Shown: piece after piece, positions 1 to 8,428 of the stretch
How positions within the stretch are numbered: the stretch's first letter is position 1
Layout: each line of letters opens with the position of its first letter
Assembly: GCF_001412105.1 (NCBI RefSeq)
Contig: NZ_LKST01000001.1
Span: 372,001 to 436,000, forward strand
Direction of reading: 5' to 3'
Source: Corynebacterium oculi
GTDB lineage: Bacteria; Actinomycetota; Actinomycetes; Mycobacteriales; Mycobacteriaceae
DNA length: 64,000 nucleotides
Translations under genes and position numbers: made by a program
The notes under the pieces: model-generated
Database searches by the model: none
The model's input: the letters and a program-made list of their open reading frames with translations, nothing else
Told to the model about the DNA's origin: nothing

Positions 1-665
1 TGAGCGCCGGCGGAGACGGGGGCGTCGATAAGCGCCCGGGGCGCGCCGGGATAGGCGGCGACGATGTCTACCCTGTGCCCGCTCAGCGCCGCCACGGGGA
101 GGGGAGCGGGGCGGCGGGGTTCGGCGGGGCCGAGGTAGGCGAATGCCTCCAGGGCGGAGGTATCCACCTTGATGGTGCCGCGCGCGGGCAGCACCTTGTG
201 GCCCATGACGATCAGCGCTCCCATGCCACGCGCGGCGGGATCGAGCGCGATGGTGCAGGCCTCGAAGAGGTTATCGGGGCCGTCCGGGGCGGGATCGTCG
301 CTAGGGCGCATGGCCCCGGTGAGGATCACGGGGCGCTCGTCGGAGTGGAAGGAATCGAGGGCGAGGGCGGTTTCCTCCAGGGAATCGGTGCCGTGGGTGA
401 TGATGACCCCGGCCACGGCGGGATCGCGGAGTTCCTGGTGGACGGCGGCGATGAGGGCATCGACCTCGTCGAGGCGCAGGGAGGAGGAATCCACGCGGCC
501 GAGTTCGCGCACGCGCAGGCGAACGCGCTCGGGGTGGAAGCGGGAGCGTAGCGGGGCCACCAGATTCTCCCCGGAGAGCGTGGGGATGAGCGCGCCGGAG
601 GCGTCGGTGGTGCAGGCGATGGTGCCGCCGGTGGTGAGGAGGGAGAGGGTCTGCGGGCTGCTCAT
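1..665 (-). CDS. ansA: L-asparaginase, C-terminus cut by window edge
   Basis: Encodes an asparaginase/glutaminase-family amidohydrolase, which hydrolyses asparagine to aspartate and ammonia. Reading from ATG at 665 gives an N-terminal TGGTIA motif (about residues 12-17) and a HGTDS motif (about residue 91). These are the two threonine-containing active-site signatures of the family. About 221 codons are present and the frame runs off the left edge, so the C-terminal domain is missing here. The ATG is preceded at 9 nt by the hexamer TACAAT, which suggests a leaderless or near-leaderless message. The family call is firm; substrate preference and cytoplasmic or secreted class are inference (no signal peptide is visible at the N-terminus). 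Confidence 0.9.
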   Translation of the reverse strand, partial: MSSPQTLSLLTTGGTIACTTDASGALIPTLSGENLVAPLRSRFHPERVRLRVRELGRVDSSSLRLDEVDALIAAVHQELRDPAVAGVIITHGTDSLEETALALDSFHSDERPVILTGAMRPSDDPAPDGPDNLFEACTIALDPAARGMGALIVMGHKVLPARGTIKVDTSALEAFAYLGPAEPRRPAPLPVAALSGHRVDIVAAYPGAPRALIDAPVSAGA

Positions 666-674
666 GATCCCGCC

Positions 675-680
675 ATTGTA
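675..680 (-). promoter_or_regulatory. -10 element (TACAAT) of ansA
   Basis: On the minus strand TACAAT lies 9 nt before the ATG at 665. It fits the corynebacterial -10 consensus TANNNT, and the short distance implies a very short or absent 5' UTR. Confidence 0.5.
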
Positions 681-809
681 GGCGGTGTACGCTGGGCGCG
701 TAGTGTTATCATAAAAACAGGTGTAACATCTTTCCCAAACGTAACTGTTGAGCCCTCGCGCGCCGTCCTCATGCTGTGCGAGATGCCAAAAGTATATGAG
801 GAGAGACCC

Positions 810-1502
810 GTGAAGTTGCACAAGATCGCCGCCGCCACCGCCGCGCTCGGCCTGGGGCTAAGCCTGACCGCCTGCTCTAGCGATGATCAGGACGATAAGG
901 CGGAAGCCACCACCAGCGCTCCGGCCTCCACCACGGCCGCCGAGGTGGCCCCCGCGCTGCCCACCGCCGCCGATCTCAACCAGGTTCTCGCCGCCGCCAC
1001 CGACCCAAACCGGCCCATCGAAGATAAGATCGCCACCGTCCAGGGCGGGGAAACGGCACCGGAACTCTTTGAGGTCATGGCGCGCTCCAAGGAGGAATCC
1101 GGCGCGGATTTCCAGGTGGTAGACCCCGTTTTGGCCGGATACGCCGCTAATGAGGTGCTCACCAGCGTGCAATTCATTCGCCCCGATCAGCCCGAGCAGA
1201 TGGCCGATAACGTCACCTTTGTGTATGAGAATGGCACCTGGAAGCTCTCTAAGAGCTGGGCCTGCACCCTGATTACCCGCGTGGTGCCGGATCGGGCCCC
1301 AGCGATGTGTGCCGATCAGGTGCCCTCCAACGTGCCCCCCGCGCCCGCTCCGGCTGACGACGCCGCTGATGTTCCGGCCCCCGAGGCCCCGGCTGGTGAG
1401 GGTGCTGCGGCTCCGGCCGCTCCCGCACCGGGGCAGGCTCCGGCGGAGGTTCCGGCACCTGCTCCGGCTGCTGATGACGCCGGGAACGCCCCGGCGCAGT
1501 AG
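810..1502 (+). CDS. secreted lipoprotein, Mtb12-like domain
   Basis: A predicted lipoprotein of about 230 residues. The GTG at 810 is chosen because a GAGGAGAG ribosome-binding site lies just upstream and the resulting N-terminus (MKLHKIAAA...) is a proper signal peptide ending in a lipobox (LTAC) with the lipidated Cys followed by SSDDQDD. An Ala/Pro/Thr linker leads into a globular part (about residues 50-165) with the pattern DLNQ...DPN...K...V.GGE...VTFVYENGTWKLS. This resembles the low-molecular-weight antigen Mtb12 family of mycobacteria. The last 60 residues are a Pro/Ala-rich low-complexity tail. Its role is unknown, and the Mtb12 relation rests on my recall of the family pattern. A strong terminator follows. 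Confidence 0.75.
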   Translation: MKLHKIAAATAALGLGLSLTACSSDDQDDKAEATTSAPASTTAAEVAPALPTAADLNQVLAAATDPNRPIEDKIATVQGGETAPELFEVMARSKEESGADFQVVDPVLAGYAANEVLTSVQFIRPDQPEQMADNVTFVYENGTWKLSKSWACTLITRVVPDRAPAMCADQVPSNVPPAPAPADDAADVPAPEAPAGEGAAAPAAPAPGQAPAEVPAPAPAADDAGNAPAQ

Positions 1503-1560
1503 CATATGCGTTGCGCTTCATTGTGCCGTGACCCCTCCTAGGGGGTAGTTCTTAGGGGGT

Positions 1561-1590
1561 AGGGCCGTGGTGTACACCACGGCCCTTTTT
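1561..1590 (+). terminator. intrinsic terminator after the Mtb12-like lipoprotein
   Basis: A perfect inverted repeat occupies 1561-1586 (12-bp arms around TA at the centre), directly followed by a T run. It lies 59 nt after the lipoprotein stop. Confidence 0.9.
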
Positions 1591-1852
1591 CTGTGTGGGG
1601 AATCGTGTGCGTCTTGTGCTGTGTGCCTTGCCGCTGGGGGGGGGTGGCTCTTTACCTGCTGTTTTGTGCTTCTTCGCTGCCAGTAGTGCCGGGATCATAG
1701 ACCTATGCGGCGGTGTGTGGAGGGGGTTTCTGCTGTGAAATATGCCATATATTTACAGGGGAGAAAACTCTATCGGCGTGGCTATTGCTAGGAGTATGTT
1801 CAGTTCTATTGCAGATTCTTACAGGAACTTATGCTTGGAAGTGAGGACTATT
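1591..1852 (+). other. intergenic region before the mspA-like pseudogene
   Basis: No gene is supported here. The stretch is T/G-rich and contains a run of nine G at 1636-1644. An open frame enters from 1742, but the first start giving a signal peptide is the ATG at 1853. No confident promoter was identified. Confidence 0.5.
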
Positions 1853-2740
1853 ATGCTTCAACACCTATGCCGTGCCCTGGTGGCGTGCGGGTGTGCAGTT
1901 TCCCCTGTTTTCTTGCCGGGACTGGCCTCCGCCGCGCCGATCATTGATTTTCTGCCCTACCCGGCCGCGCCGTTTGGCGGAGAGAAGCAACTACCGGATC
2001 GTTAAGCGGAGCGGGTCACCGCAGACGGCTGGGTGCTCCACGCACTAAAGGAGGGGGAGAAAATCAACGTCGCTCCGCCGTTGGATTCCGCAGCCACCAC
2101 CGGAGAGAGTTTTGGCACCGTGACTGGGTGGGTGTGGATCGACGGCCACGGCAATCCGGAGATTGCGGGGGCGGTTTTTGAATCGGGATACCAGATCGGC
2201 TGTGGCGTGGACGTCTCCGGCGGAGTGGACTATGACGTGACCGGAACCGTGGGGGTGGCACCGCACGGCACCGTGGGCATGGAGGGCGGCCCGCACATCA
2301 ACGGCGGAGTGGAGGGAGGCCCGAGCGTTAGCCTCGGCGGAGAGGCAGGCCCCGAGGTCAAGGTGACGCTTCCCGACGGCTCCCTCACCGCAGGCGCGGA
2401 CGCCAAAGTCAAGCCGGAGGCGGGTGCCGATGCCACCGGGAAACTGGAAATGGGCGGTGATGCCACCGCCAAGGGAGAGTTCGGAGTAGACACCAAGGCG
2501 GAGGTCACCCCCACCATTCGCGGACATCTGCACCCGGGCAAGGTGACCAACGTGGCCCTGGTATCCATGCCCATTGATCCGCGTTTCCAGCGCGCGGGCG
2601 GCGGCTTTACCGGGGCGCATTTGCAGGTCAACGGGTGTGCCGGCCCGGTGACGGTGCGTTCCTACGTGACCATCTCCGCCAAGTCTGCCACCTCGATGGA
2701 TGCGGTGAGCGTGTACGGGGACGCGCAGCGCATCCGGTAA
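1853..2740 (+). pseudogene. MspA-family porin, interrupted by an in-frame stop
   Basis: MspA-type porins form water-filled channels in the mycolate outer membrane. The frame starting at 1853 gives a signal peptide (...LASAAP) and about 50 residues, then a TAA at 2003-2005. The same reading frame stays open from 2006 to 2740. The downstream part has strong family features: VTADGW and VAPPLDS, then FESGYQIGCGVDVSGG, and near the end NGCAGPVTVRSYVT followed by a YGD motif. A Gly/Glu-rich section (about 2260-2500) with repeated GGP, GVEGG and GADA units lies between them. Joined across the stop the protein is about 295 codons, somewhat longer than classic MspA. One nonsense codon appears to be the only lesion. 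The neighbours are a small membrane protein and a TNT toxin. Confidence 0.75.
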
Positions 2741-2775
2741 CAAGCGGGGCCGAACAGGGATACAAGGGGAATGCT

Positions 2776-3132
2776 ATGGGACAGCATGAGCGGTATGACA
2801 CGGAAGGCACCGATACCTTGGTGGGGGCGGATTATACGGGCGATCAGTGGCAGGCGGCCGAGGAGGGCGTGTACCCGGTAGCGGGAACACTGCCGCAGGA
2901 CTCCCAGGAACCCGCCGCCTCGGCGGTGTGGGCGGGCATCGGTAAGGCCGTGGTGGGGCTCATCGCGATGATCGGTGTGCTAGCCCTGGGGCAGAACATG
3001 GGCGCGTACATAGAGCGCTGGGGATACGTGCCGGTGATGCTCGTGTACATGGTGGACATGATGTGCGCCGGTGCTTTGCTCACTGCGGGGGCGATGGGCA
3101 TATGGGCGACGGTGAGGAACAAGTGGGCATGA
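2776..3132 (+). CDS. small two-helix membrane protein
   Basis: About 118 residues. The ATG at 2776 follows an AAGGGGA ribosome-binding site with about 5 nt spacing. The first ~50 residues are polar and acidic. They are followed by two hydrophobic segments (about residues 53-80 and 90-115) typical of membrane helices. No family is recognised. It lies between an MspA-like porin pseudogene and the TNT toxin. Its stop codon overlaps a possible toxin ATG (ATGA at 3129-3132), which suggests the two were translationally coupled. A role in toxin export or anchoring is inference from position only. Confidence 0.65.
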   Translation: MGQHERYDTEGTDTLVGADYTGDQWQAAEEGVYPVAGTLPQDSQEPAASAVWAGIGKAVVGLIAMIGVLALGQNMGAYIERWGYVPVMLVYMVDMMCAGALLTAGAMGIWATVRNKWA

Positions 3133-6100
3133 GGAACAAAGGCGCTTTTCCGGGTGCTGCTCGCCGCAGGCACGGTACACCTCTTGTGTACACCGATGGT
3201 GCAGGCGGAAACCCCGGAGCAGCGGTGCCAACGCGAGACCGCAGCCTGGAACTCCACGCAGGAGGCATTGTGGCGAGCCACTCACCCCGGCCAGGAACCC
3301 GGCCCAGGGGCGTGGCCCGGATACGTGTGCGTGGGTGGGCCGGATATACCTGGTACCTCCGGGGATACCGAGCAGGGCAATGGGGTATCCGATGATCTGG
3401 GCGGAGTACCAAGCCCGGCGGAGCAGGACTCCGGCACCGGGCACCAACGGGTACACCGCTGGGAAGATGACGCCACCCCGCCGGGACGGGTCCACAGGTA
3501 TGAGGGCTTTGGCCCGCGCGAATCCGAATACTCCCAGGACATGCGCCTGGGTGGTCTGGGAGAAACGAGCCGAGGTAATCAAGGCGGTGCTGCCCCTGTT
3601 TCTTCTGCACCGGGTGATGGAACGATGGGTCCTGGTGGCGCGCGTTCCAATGTGCCCCAGGTGCCCTCCTGGGAGATCACCGTCCCGGAACCTGTGGACA
3701 CTCATGGCGCAACCGGGACGGAATCGCGGCGGGTGCGCGTGGTGGAGGATCAGCAGGGCCGCACGGTGGTGGTAGACGACGCCGGACGAGCCACCGGGGA
3801 GGTGATTGTGAGCGATCCCGCCACCGGGCGCAATATCGCCGTGGCGCGCGATGAATCCTTGGCCGGGCAGCTCTTTGAGGTACTCGATGAGGCAGGCGCG
3901 CCCCTGCGGAACGAGAATGAGCTGACTACTGCGAGGAGCGAAACCCCTGCGGCGCCCCATGAAGAATCAGGTAGAACCAGCGGCGACGAGCAAGAAAATC
4001 GGCCCGCCACCGGGGCACCGGGAGAAGGGCTACTCGGCACAGCCGGAGCCGTGGCGGGTGCGGCGGCCGTCGTAGCGAGGCGGGTACGACGCCGCGATGG
4101 CTCCCACCGGGCAGATATTGATTGGGGTGGTGGACGCAAGCAATCGCTGGTGCTACTCGAAGGGCCAAACTCACCCCGCGAGCACGTATTTGACATGGAC
4201 GTGCCTCCCGGCGGGCGGCTGAGCAAAAACGCCGACGGCTCCGTGGACGTGCTGGACGCTCAGGGAAACGTGGTGGAACACGTCCAAGCTCCCTGGGCTT
4301 ACGATGCCTCCGGCCGCAAGGTGCCCACCTGGTATGAGGTGGGGGAGGATAACCGGTTAGTCCAGATAGTAGACCCCCAGCGCACCACTGCGTTGCCAGT
4401 GGTGGCGGACCCCGATAGGAAAAAGGCTAGAGCAAGCGCCTATAAGAGTAAGAGCGCAGGCGGTGGCAAGAGGCCCCCACGGCAGAAGATTAAGGGGATC
4501 GGGCAGCCGCCGTCATCGCAAAAAGGAAGTGGAAAGCCCACGGCTACGGCTCCTAAGCCGAGTACGCCCAAACCAAGCGCTAAGCCTAGCCCGAAGCCGC
4601 AGCAGCCGGTGAAGCAACCCGAGGTAAAAACGCTGCCTCCGGGGAGCCCGAGGCAGAAGATTAAGGGTGTAGGGTATCCACCGCAGTCAACGGCTAAGAA
4701 TGATCCCCTTGCAAGTGGCAGGAACATATTGAATGTTCCACCAGCTGACCCGGAGAAAGCGTCCGTGGTGCCCGAAGGGCAGTACAAACCGATCCAGATG
4801 TTCAATCAGGACGGAACCGTCAACCCCAACTATCAGAATAACTTTCCTAAGAAAGTTGATTCCCAGGGGAAGGACGGAAACCTTGACAAGCATGTACGTC
4901 CCGGTAAGAATCCGTTGCCACCGGACTATAGTCAGGTGGGTAAGCCGTTGCCGCCTAATGCGCCACGCCGGAAGATCACGGCAGTGGGAGGGCCTCAGCC
5001 TGATCCGTATGCACAAGAGCAAGGTGGGAAAGGAAATAATGCTGCTCAGAATCAGAAGCTGACTAAAGATTCTTCTGGCAAGAATGAGGAGGAGAATAAG
5101 GGGTTCCGCACGAAAGTAAAAGATGCCATTCGGGCCGGGGGTAAAAAATTGACAAATGGGAAGATGGTAACTTAAAGTGCGAAGAAGATGCTCTAAAGAA
5201 ACGTGAAAAATCTGATAATAAAGTAATTAGAGGTACGGCGAAGGTTGAACGCTGGATTTATCGTGGAGAAAAGAAACTCTCTGAGTCATTCCGTGATGGG
5301 ATTGGGGGTGCGGCACCCCTGGTCGGACTAGGGGAAGATGGCGGACCCGGTGTCAAAGAGTCATGGCGAGACGGACCAGGGGCATTAGTTGGTGCTAGCG
5401 ATGATGTATCCCCTAAAGAAGCATGGAAGTCTGTGGGTAAAGAAGCAATTGCCTATGATGAATGGAAGGAGAAAAAGTACCCAGAGGCGATTACGCTTAC
5501 CGCAATAAACCTCGTTGGGCTAAAAGGTGTAGATAAGTCTGGCAAGGCGATAAAGCCTAAAAAGCCGACGCAGCCATTTCCGCAACCTAAGCCGACACCG
5601 AAACCTGCAAAACCTATACAGGGTAGCCCACGTGTTCCGGAGCAAAAACCGACAAAACCTGTAAAAATTTCACTGGAAAAACCACGGGCTGTCAAACCGG
5701 AGACGACGTCCCCTCGAGTTCTTCCTCCACAGCAGAATCCGTTGCCGAAAGAAACGGGTAAAGTTGATTCCAGTCCAGCATGGTACCGCGCAGAGGGGCA
5801 GAACCCTGATACCGTTCCGCCTACCATTCGGAACGAAGAGTTCTTCCCCGAGGAATATCGTCCGTATGGAGACCTTACTCATCCAGAATTTGTTGAGAAA
5901 TGGGGGCCGGGAGATGATCCCAAGTGGCCACCAAAGAATGGATTTGTTCTCGACGCAGAGGGAAATCCGATTACAACCTTAGTGGAAGATATACCTGAAC
6001 GGAAGGTTCTTGATAGGATAGGTAACCTAGAAGGAAAGTTCTTGGGTGATGCCGGAGACTCATTCCCGATGCGATCCATGCACCCGGATAGGCCGTTTGA

Positions 6101-6311
6101 AAAGTACACGAAGGTGATTAGGACAGATGTACCGTTGCCGGATAATATTCGAGTTCGTTTTGGCGAGATTGCTCCTGCTTTTGAACAGCCCGGTGGTGGT
6201 ACGCAGTATATCTTTGAAAAGATTATCGGAATGGGAAGCGATGGTCCAGAAATTAAGTTGGTCAGTTTAAGGGAATTGATAGACCGCGGATTTTTCAGGG
6301 AGATAATTTAA
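3129..6311 (+). pseudogene. secreted TNT-domain polymorphic toxin, two apparent frameshifts
   Basis: A large secreted protein ending in a TNT (tuberculosis necrotizing toxin, NAD+ glycohydrolase) domain. The best start is ATG 3129, which overlaps the previous stop as ATGA. Adding a +1 shift in the T4 run at 3146-3149 makes a standard signal peptide (MRNKGAFRVLLAAG...VQA). Without the shift the only start is GTG 3154, poorly placed for a ribosome-binding site and with no basic n-region. The frame then runs to TAA 5173-5175. It contains a PWAYDASGRKVPTWYEV...PVVADP segment typical of actinobacterial secreted toxins and three copies of a PRQKIKG(I/V)G-like repeat in a Lys/Pro-rich linker. A -1 shift at the A6 run 5143-5148 would continue open to 6311. 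That part encodes DRIGNLEGKFL, FPMRSM and FGEIAPAFEQPGGGTQY, the TNT core. The joined length is about 1050 residues. Confidence 0.75.
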
Positions 6312-6313
6312 TT

Positions 6314-7033
6314 ATGATTGTTATGGAATATGGTAGTCTGATTTTTGCCGAGAGGAATAGTGGGGAAAAGTATGCATTGCCAATTTCCCCGCTGTCAGAT
6401 AAAGATTGGGATACCGCTATTCGAGGTGTAAATAAATATGAAGAGTGTGCCTTTCGTTACCTTGGTGAGAAGGTGAATAGGGGGTTATGGCTGGGAGATG
6501 AGTATCTTGCTTATGGTGCTCAAGGTCTTTTGGAAAACGGTAATTGGTATGGGGGAGTTCGAAAGTGGAAGCAGATTCCTTCTGGATGGATGAAGGCTTC
6601 ACTTTCGGATCGTGGTGATGAGACGCTAGATACACAGGGAAGTTCCTTCGATGTGGTGTGGAAAGATAATATGAGGTCTTGTGTGGTTGATAGCTTTTGG
6701 CGTACGCCGCATTGGAGGTCAGAGTTACGGCATATTGTCTTTAGGGGGGAGATTCCTGATTCTGTAAATACTTTCCAGGTATCGATGTATGGAGATATTG
6801 TAGAGGGGAATCCCGAGAAAGATGGTTTTCATTGGAGTGATATTATCCGCGATTCGAAAAAAATATGGGGCAAAGATTATATTTCGTCCGGCTCTGGCTT
6901 TATTTTTTATCATCGCAATGACCCCTTGCAATGGTATCTTACAGATACTGAATTAGATACAGATCTTGCTTGGGGATTGGGTCTTGATATTGAGGATTAT
7001 GTTGAACTTTTATTCCAAACTGCAATATCTTGA
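6314..7033 (+). CDS. putative TNT immunity protein (copy 1)
   Basis: A 239-residue soluble protein starting 2 nt after the toxin stop, the usual place of a cognate immunity gene. No known family is recognised. It is clearly paralogous to the protein at 7620-8384. Shared landmarks in order are MEYG near the N-terminus, LPI(S/A)PL, AIRG, GLWLGD, PSGW, FD(V/L)(V/A)WK and, near the C-terminus, WG(L/F)GLDIEDYV. It lacks a signal peptide and membrane helices, fitting an antitoxin that neutralises TNT in the cytoplasm. Base composition is distinctly A+T-richer than the window average, suggesting horizontal acquisition. Immunity function is inferred from position and duplication only. Confidence 0.65.
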   Translation: MIVMEYGSLIFAERNSGEKYALPISPLSDKDWDTAIRGVNKYEECAFRYLGEKVNRGLWLGDEYLAYGAQGLLENGNWYGGVRKWKQIPSGWMKASLSDRGDETLDTQGSSFDVVWKDNMRSCVVDSFWRTPHWRSELRHIVFRGEIPDSVNTFQVSMYGDIVEGNPEKDGFHWSDIIRDSKKIWGKDYISSGSGFIFYHRNDPLQWYLTDTELDTDLAWGLGLDIEDYVELLFQTAIS

Positions 7034-7036
7034 CGT

Positions 7037-7247
7037 GTGAGTAGGGCTTCACCTTACCGTCGTGTTCGTTCCAAGATTCAATCCCGAAAATCGGTATGTG
7101 CTATTTGCCATTATCTTGCATTTCGCATAGGCTACTTGGAGGAATGGAGAGATGAGAAATTTTGATATCACGGTAAGGCGGTTTTCCACTCACTTTCTCC
7201 ACTATCTTGATGGAAGCATTGAGGAGACCATGAATGAAACTATTTAA
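7037..7247 (+). pseudogene. possible remnant coding sequence between toxin modules
   Basis: Two short frames overlap here. The first, GTG 7037 to TGA 7165 (42 codons), is basic and contains CAICHYLAF. The second, ATG 7152 to TAA 7247 (31 codons), reads MRNFDITVRRFSTHF. Removing one T from the TTTT at 7160-7163 would join them into one ~70-residue product. No family is recognised. It sits where the upstream part of a second toxin cassette would be expected, and may simply be decayed sequence. Confidence 0.3.
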
Positions 7248-7298
7248 ATAAGGTATATAAAAATCGCTGACATGAAATTATGTGATTGAGGAGTTGCT

Positions 7299-7604
7299 GT
7301 GATTGATAGGCTTGGTAGCAAAAAGGGAAACTACCTATGGAACGCTACAGATTCTTTCCCCATGCGTTCGCTTCCGCCGTGGATTGAAATGACGTACTAT
7401 GCCAAGTTTGAAAGGACGGAGAATCCGCTCCCGGAGGGGGTCCAGGTCCGCTATGGGGAGATCGCTCCGGCTTTTGAACAGCCCGGTGGTGGAACGCAGT
7501 ACTTGTTTGAGAAGGTTCTCTATCGTAATGGTGAGCCGGTAGGGGTGGAATCGCTGTCGGTGGAAGAACTTGTGGCTTATGGAATTTTGCGAGAAGTTGA
7601 GTGA
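7299..7604 (+). CDS. orphan TNT toxin C-terminal module
   Basis: A 101-residue product consisting almost only of the TNT catalytic core: IDRLGSKKGN, DSFPMRSL, then RYGEIAPAFEQPGGGTQYLFE. It aligns with the C-terminus of the full toxin upstream but lacks signal peptide, linker and the ~40 residues before DRIG. A GAGGAG ribosome-binding site 5 nt before GTG 7299 suggests it might be translated. Alternatively, it is the silent tip of an orphan cassette used for toxin switching by recombination, as known in CDI and Rhs systems. Its own immunity-like gene starts 15 nt downstream. If expressed it would be cytoplasmic, so activity should require the immunity protein. Confidence 0.65.
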   Translation: MIDRLGSKKGNYLWNATDSFPMRSLPPWIEMTYYAKFERTENPLPEGVQVRYGEIAPAFEQPGGGTQYLFEKVLYRNGEPVGVESLSVEELVAYGILREVE

Positions 7605-7619
7605 GGAAAGGATTTATCC

Positions 7620-8384
7620 ATGCAGGTAATGGAATACGGAGCGCATAAGATCGCTAACGCGAATAGTGAAAGGGAGCCGTGGTATCTTCCGATCGCGCCG
7701 CTGGATAGTGAGGACTGGGCCTTGGCGATACGAGGTTTGCGCTGCTATGAGGAGAAGGTTGAGGAGCGCTTTGGCGAGAAGATTGATCGTGGTTTGTGGT
7801 TAGGGGATAAGTATCTCGTGTACGGCGCTGATTCTCCCTTGGAGTTGGGCGGCCGTTATCTTGGTGTTCGGCGGAGGAATCAAGTTCCTTCAGGCTGGTG
7901 TGTGACCTCTCTTTGTGATAGAAATGGGGAGGGTTCTGGAGGTATAGATCAGGCGAGTACGTTTGATCTTGCGTGGAAGTATGTCATGCGTAATTGCGTC
8001 TTGGATCATTTTATTGATTCTGATCTTTGGAAGGGTCTGGGGCGTTCTTCTTTCTTTGGGAATAAATCGGATCAGAGCGCTGCATATTTGCAAGTAGGTG
8101 TTGACGGAACACCGCACCCGCATGGTCGTCATTCATCGCTCGGTCACACGTGGTGGGAGGCTCATCGTGAGAACTTCCTGGGTGACGGAGGATCGGAAAA
8201 ACTGTCCCTTGGTCCGGGGTTTGTATTCTTTTCCATAGATGATCCTTCTGATTGGTATAAGAATGTTTGGTCGAGTGGTGTGGATCTTACGTGGGGGTTT
8301 GGTTTGGATATTGAGGACTATGTTTCCTTGCTTTTCACCGTGGGAACGATGGAGTCCTTGAATGATCTTGAGGGGATCGCCTAA
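7620..8384 (+). CDS. putative TNT immunity protein (copy 2)
   Basis: A 254-residue paralogue of the 6314-7033 protein, with the same order of conserved blocks (MEYG, LPIAPL, AIRG, GLWLGD, QVPSGW, FDLAWK, WGFGLDIEDYV). The middle third, where specificity determinants would be expected, differs most. The ATG at 7620 follows a GAGGAAAGGA ribosome-binding site. It sits directly behind the orphan TNT module and therefore forms a second toxin-module/immunity pair. The family is not recognised and the function is inferred from context. Confidence 0.65.
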   Translation: MQVMEYGAHKIANANSEREPWYLPIAPLDSEDWALAIRGLRCYEEKVEERFGEKIDRGLWLGDKYLVYGADSPLELGGRYLGVRRRNQVPSGWCVTSLCDRNGEGSGGIDQASTFDLAWKYVMRNCVLDHFIDSDLWKGLGRSSFFGNKSDQSAAYLQVGVDGTPHPHGRHSSLGHTWWEAHRENFLGDGGSEKLSLGPGFVFFSIDDPSDWYKNVWSSGVDLTWGFGLDIEDYVSLLFTVGTMESLNDLEGIA

Positions 8385-8428
8385 TGCTTAACCTAACCTA
8401 AATACTGTAGGTACTACGCATAATAAAA

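Noticed and set aside
21..33. GGCGTCGATAAGC as a DnaA box
   Set aside because: Its reverse complement contains TTATCGACG, which matches TTATCCACA at only 7 of 9 positions, and copies are dispersed rather than clustered.
3063..3395. 110-codon frame starting inside the small membrane protein gene
   Set aside because: Only its internal MRNKGAF start is meaningful, as the likely original toxin start; the rest is Arg/Gly-rich out-of-frame reading of the toxin gene.
5143..5148. Canonical programmed -1 frameshift heptamer at the toxin A6 run
   Set aside because: The run does not fit X XXY YYZ in the zero frame (codons are GGT AAA AAA TTG) and no downstream pseudoknot was evident, so I treat indel or simple slippage as likelier.
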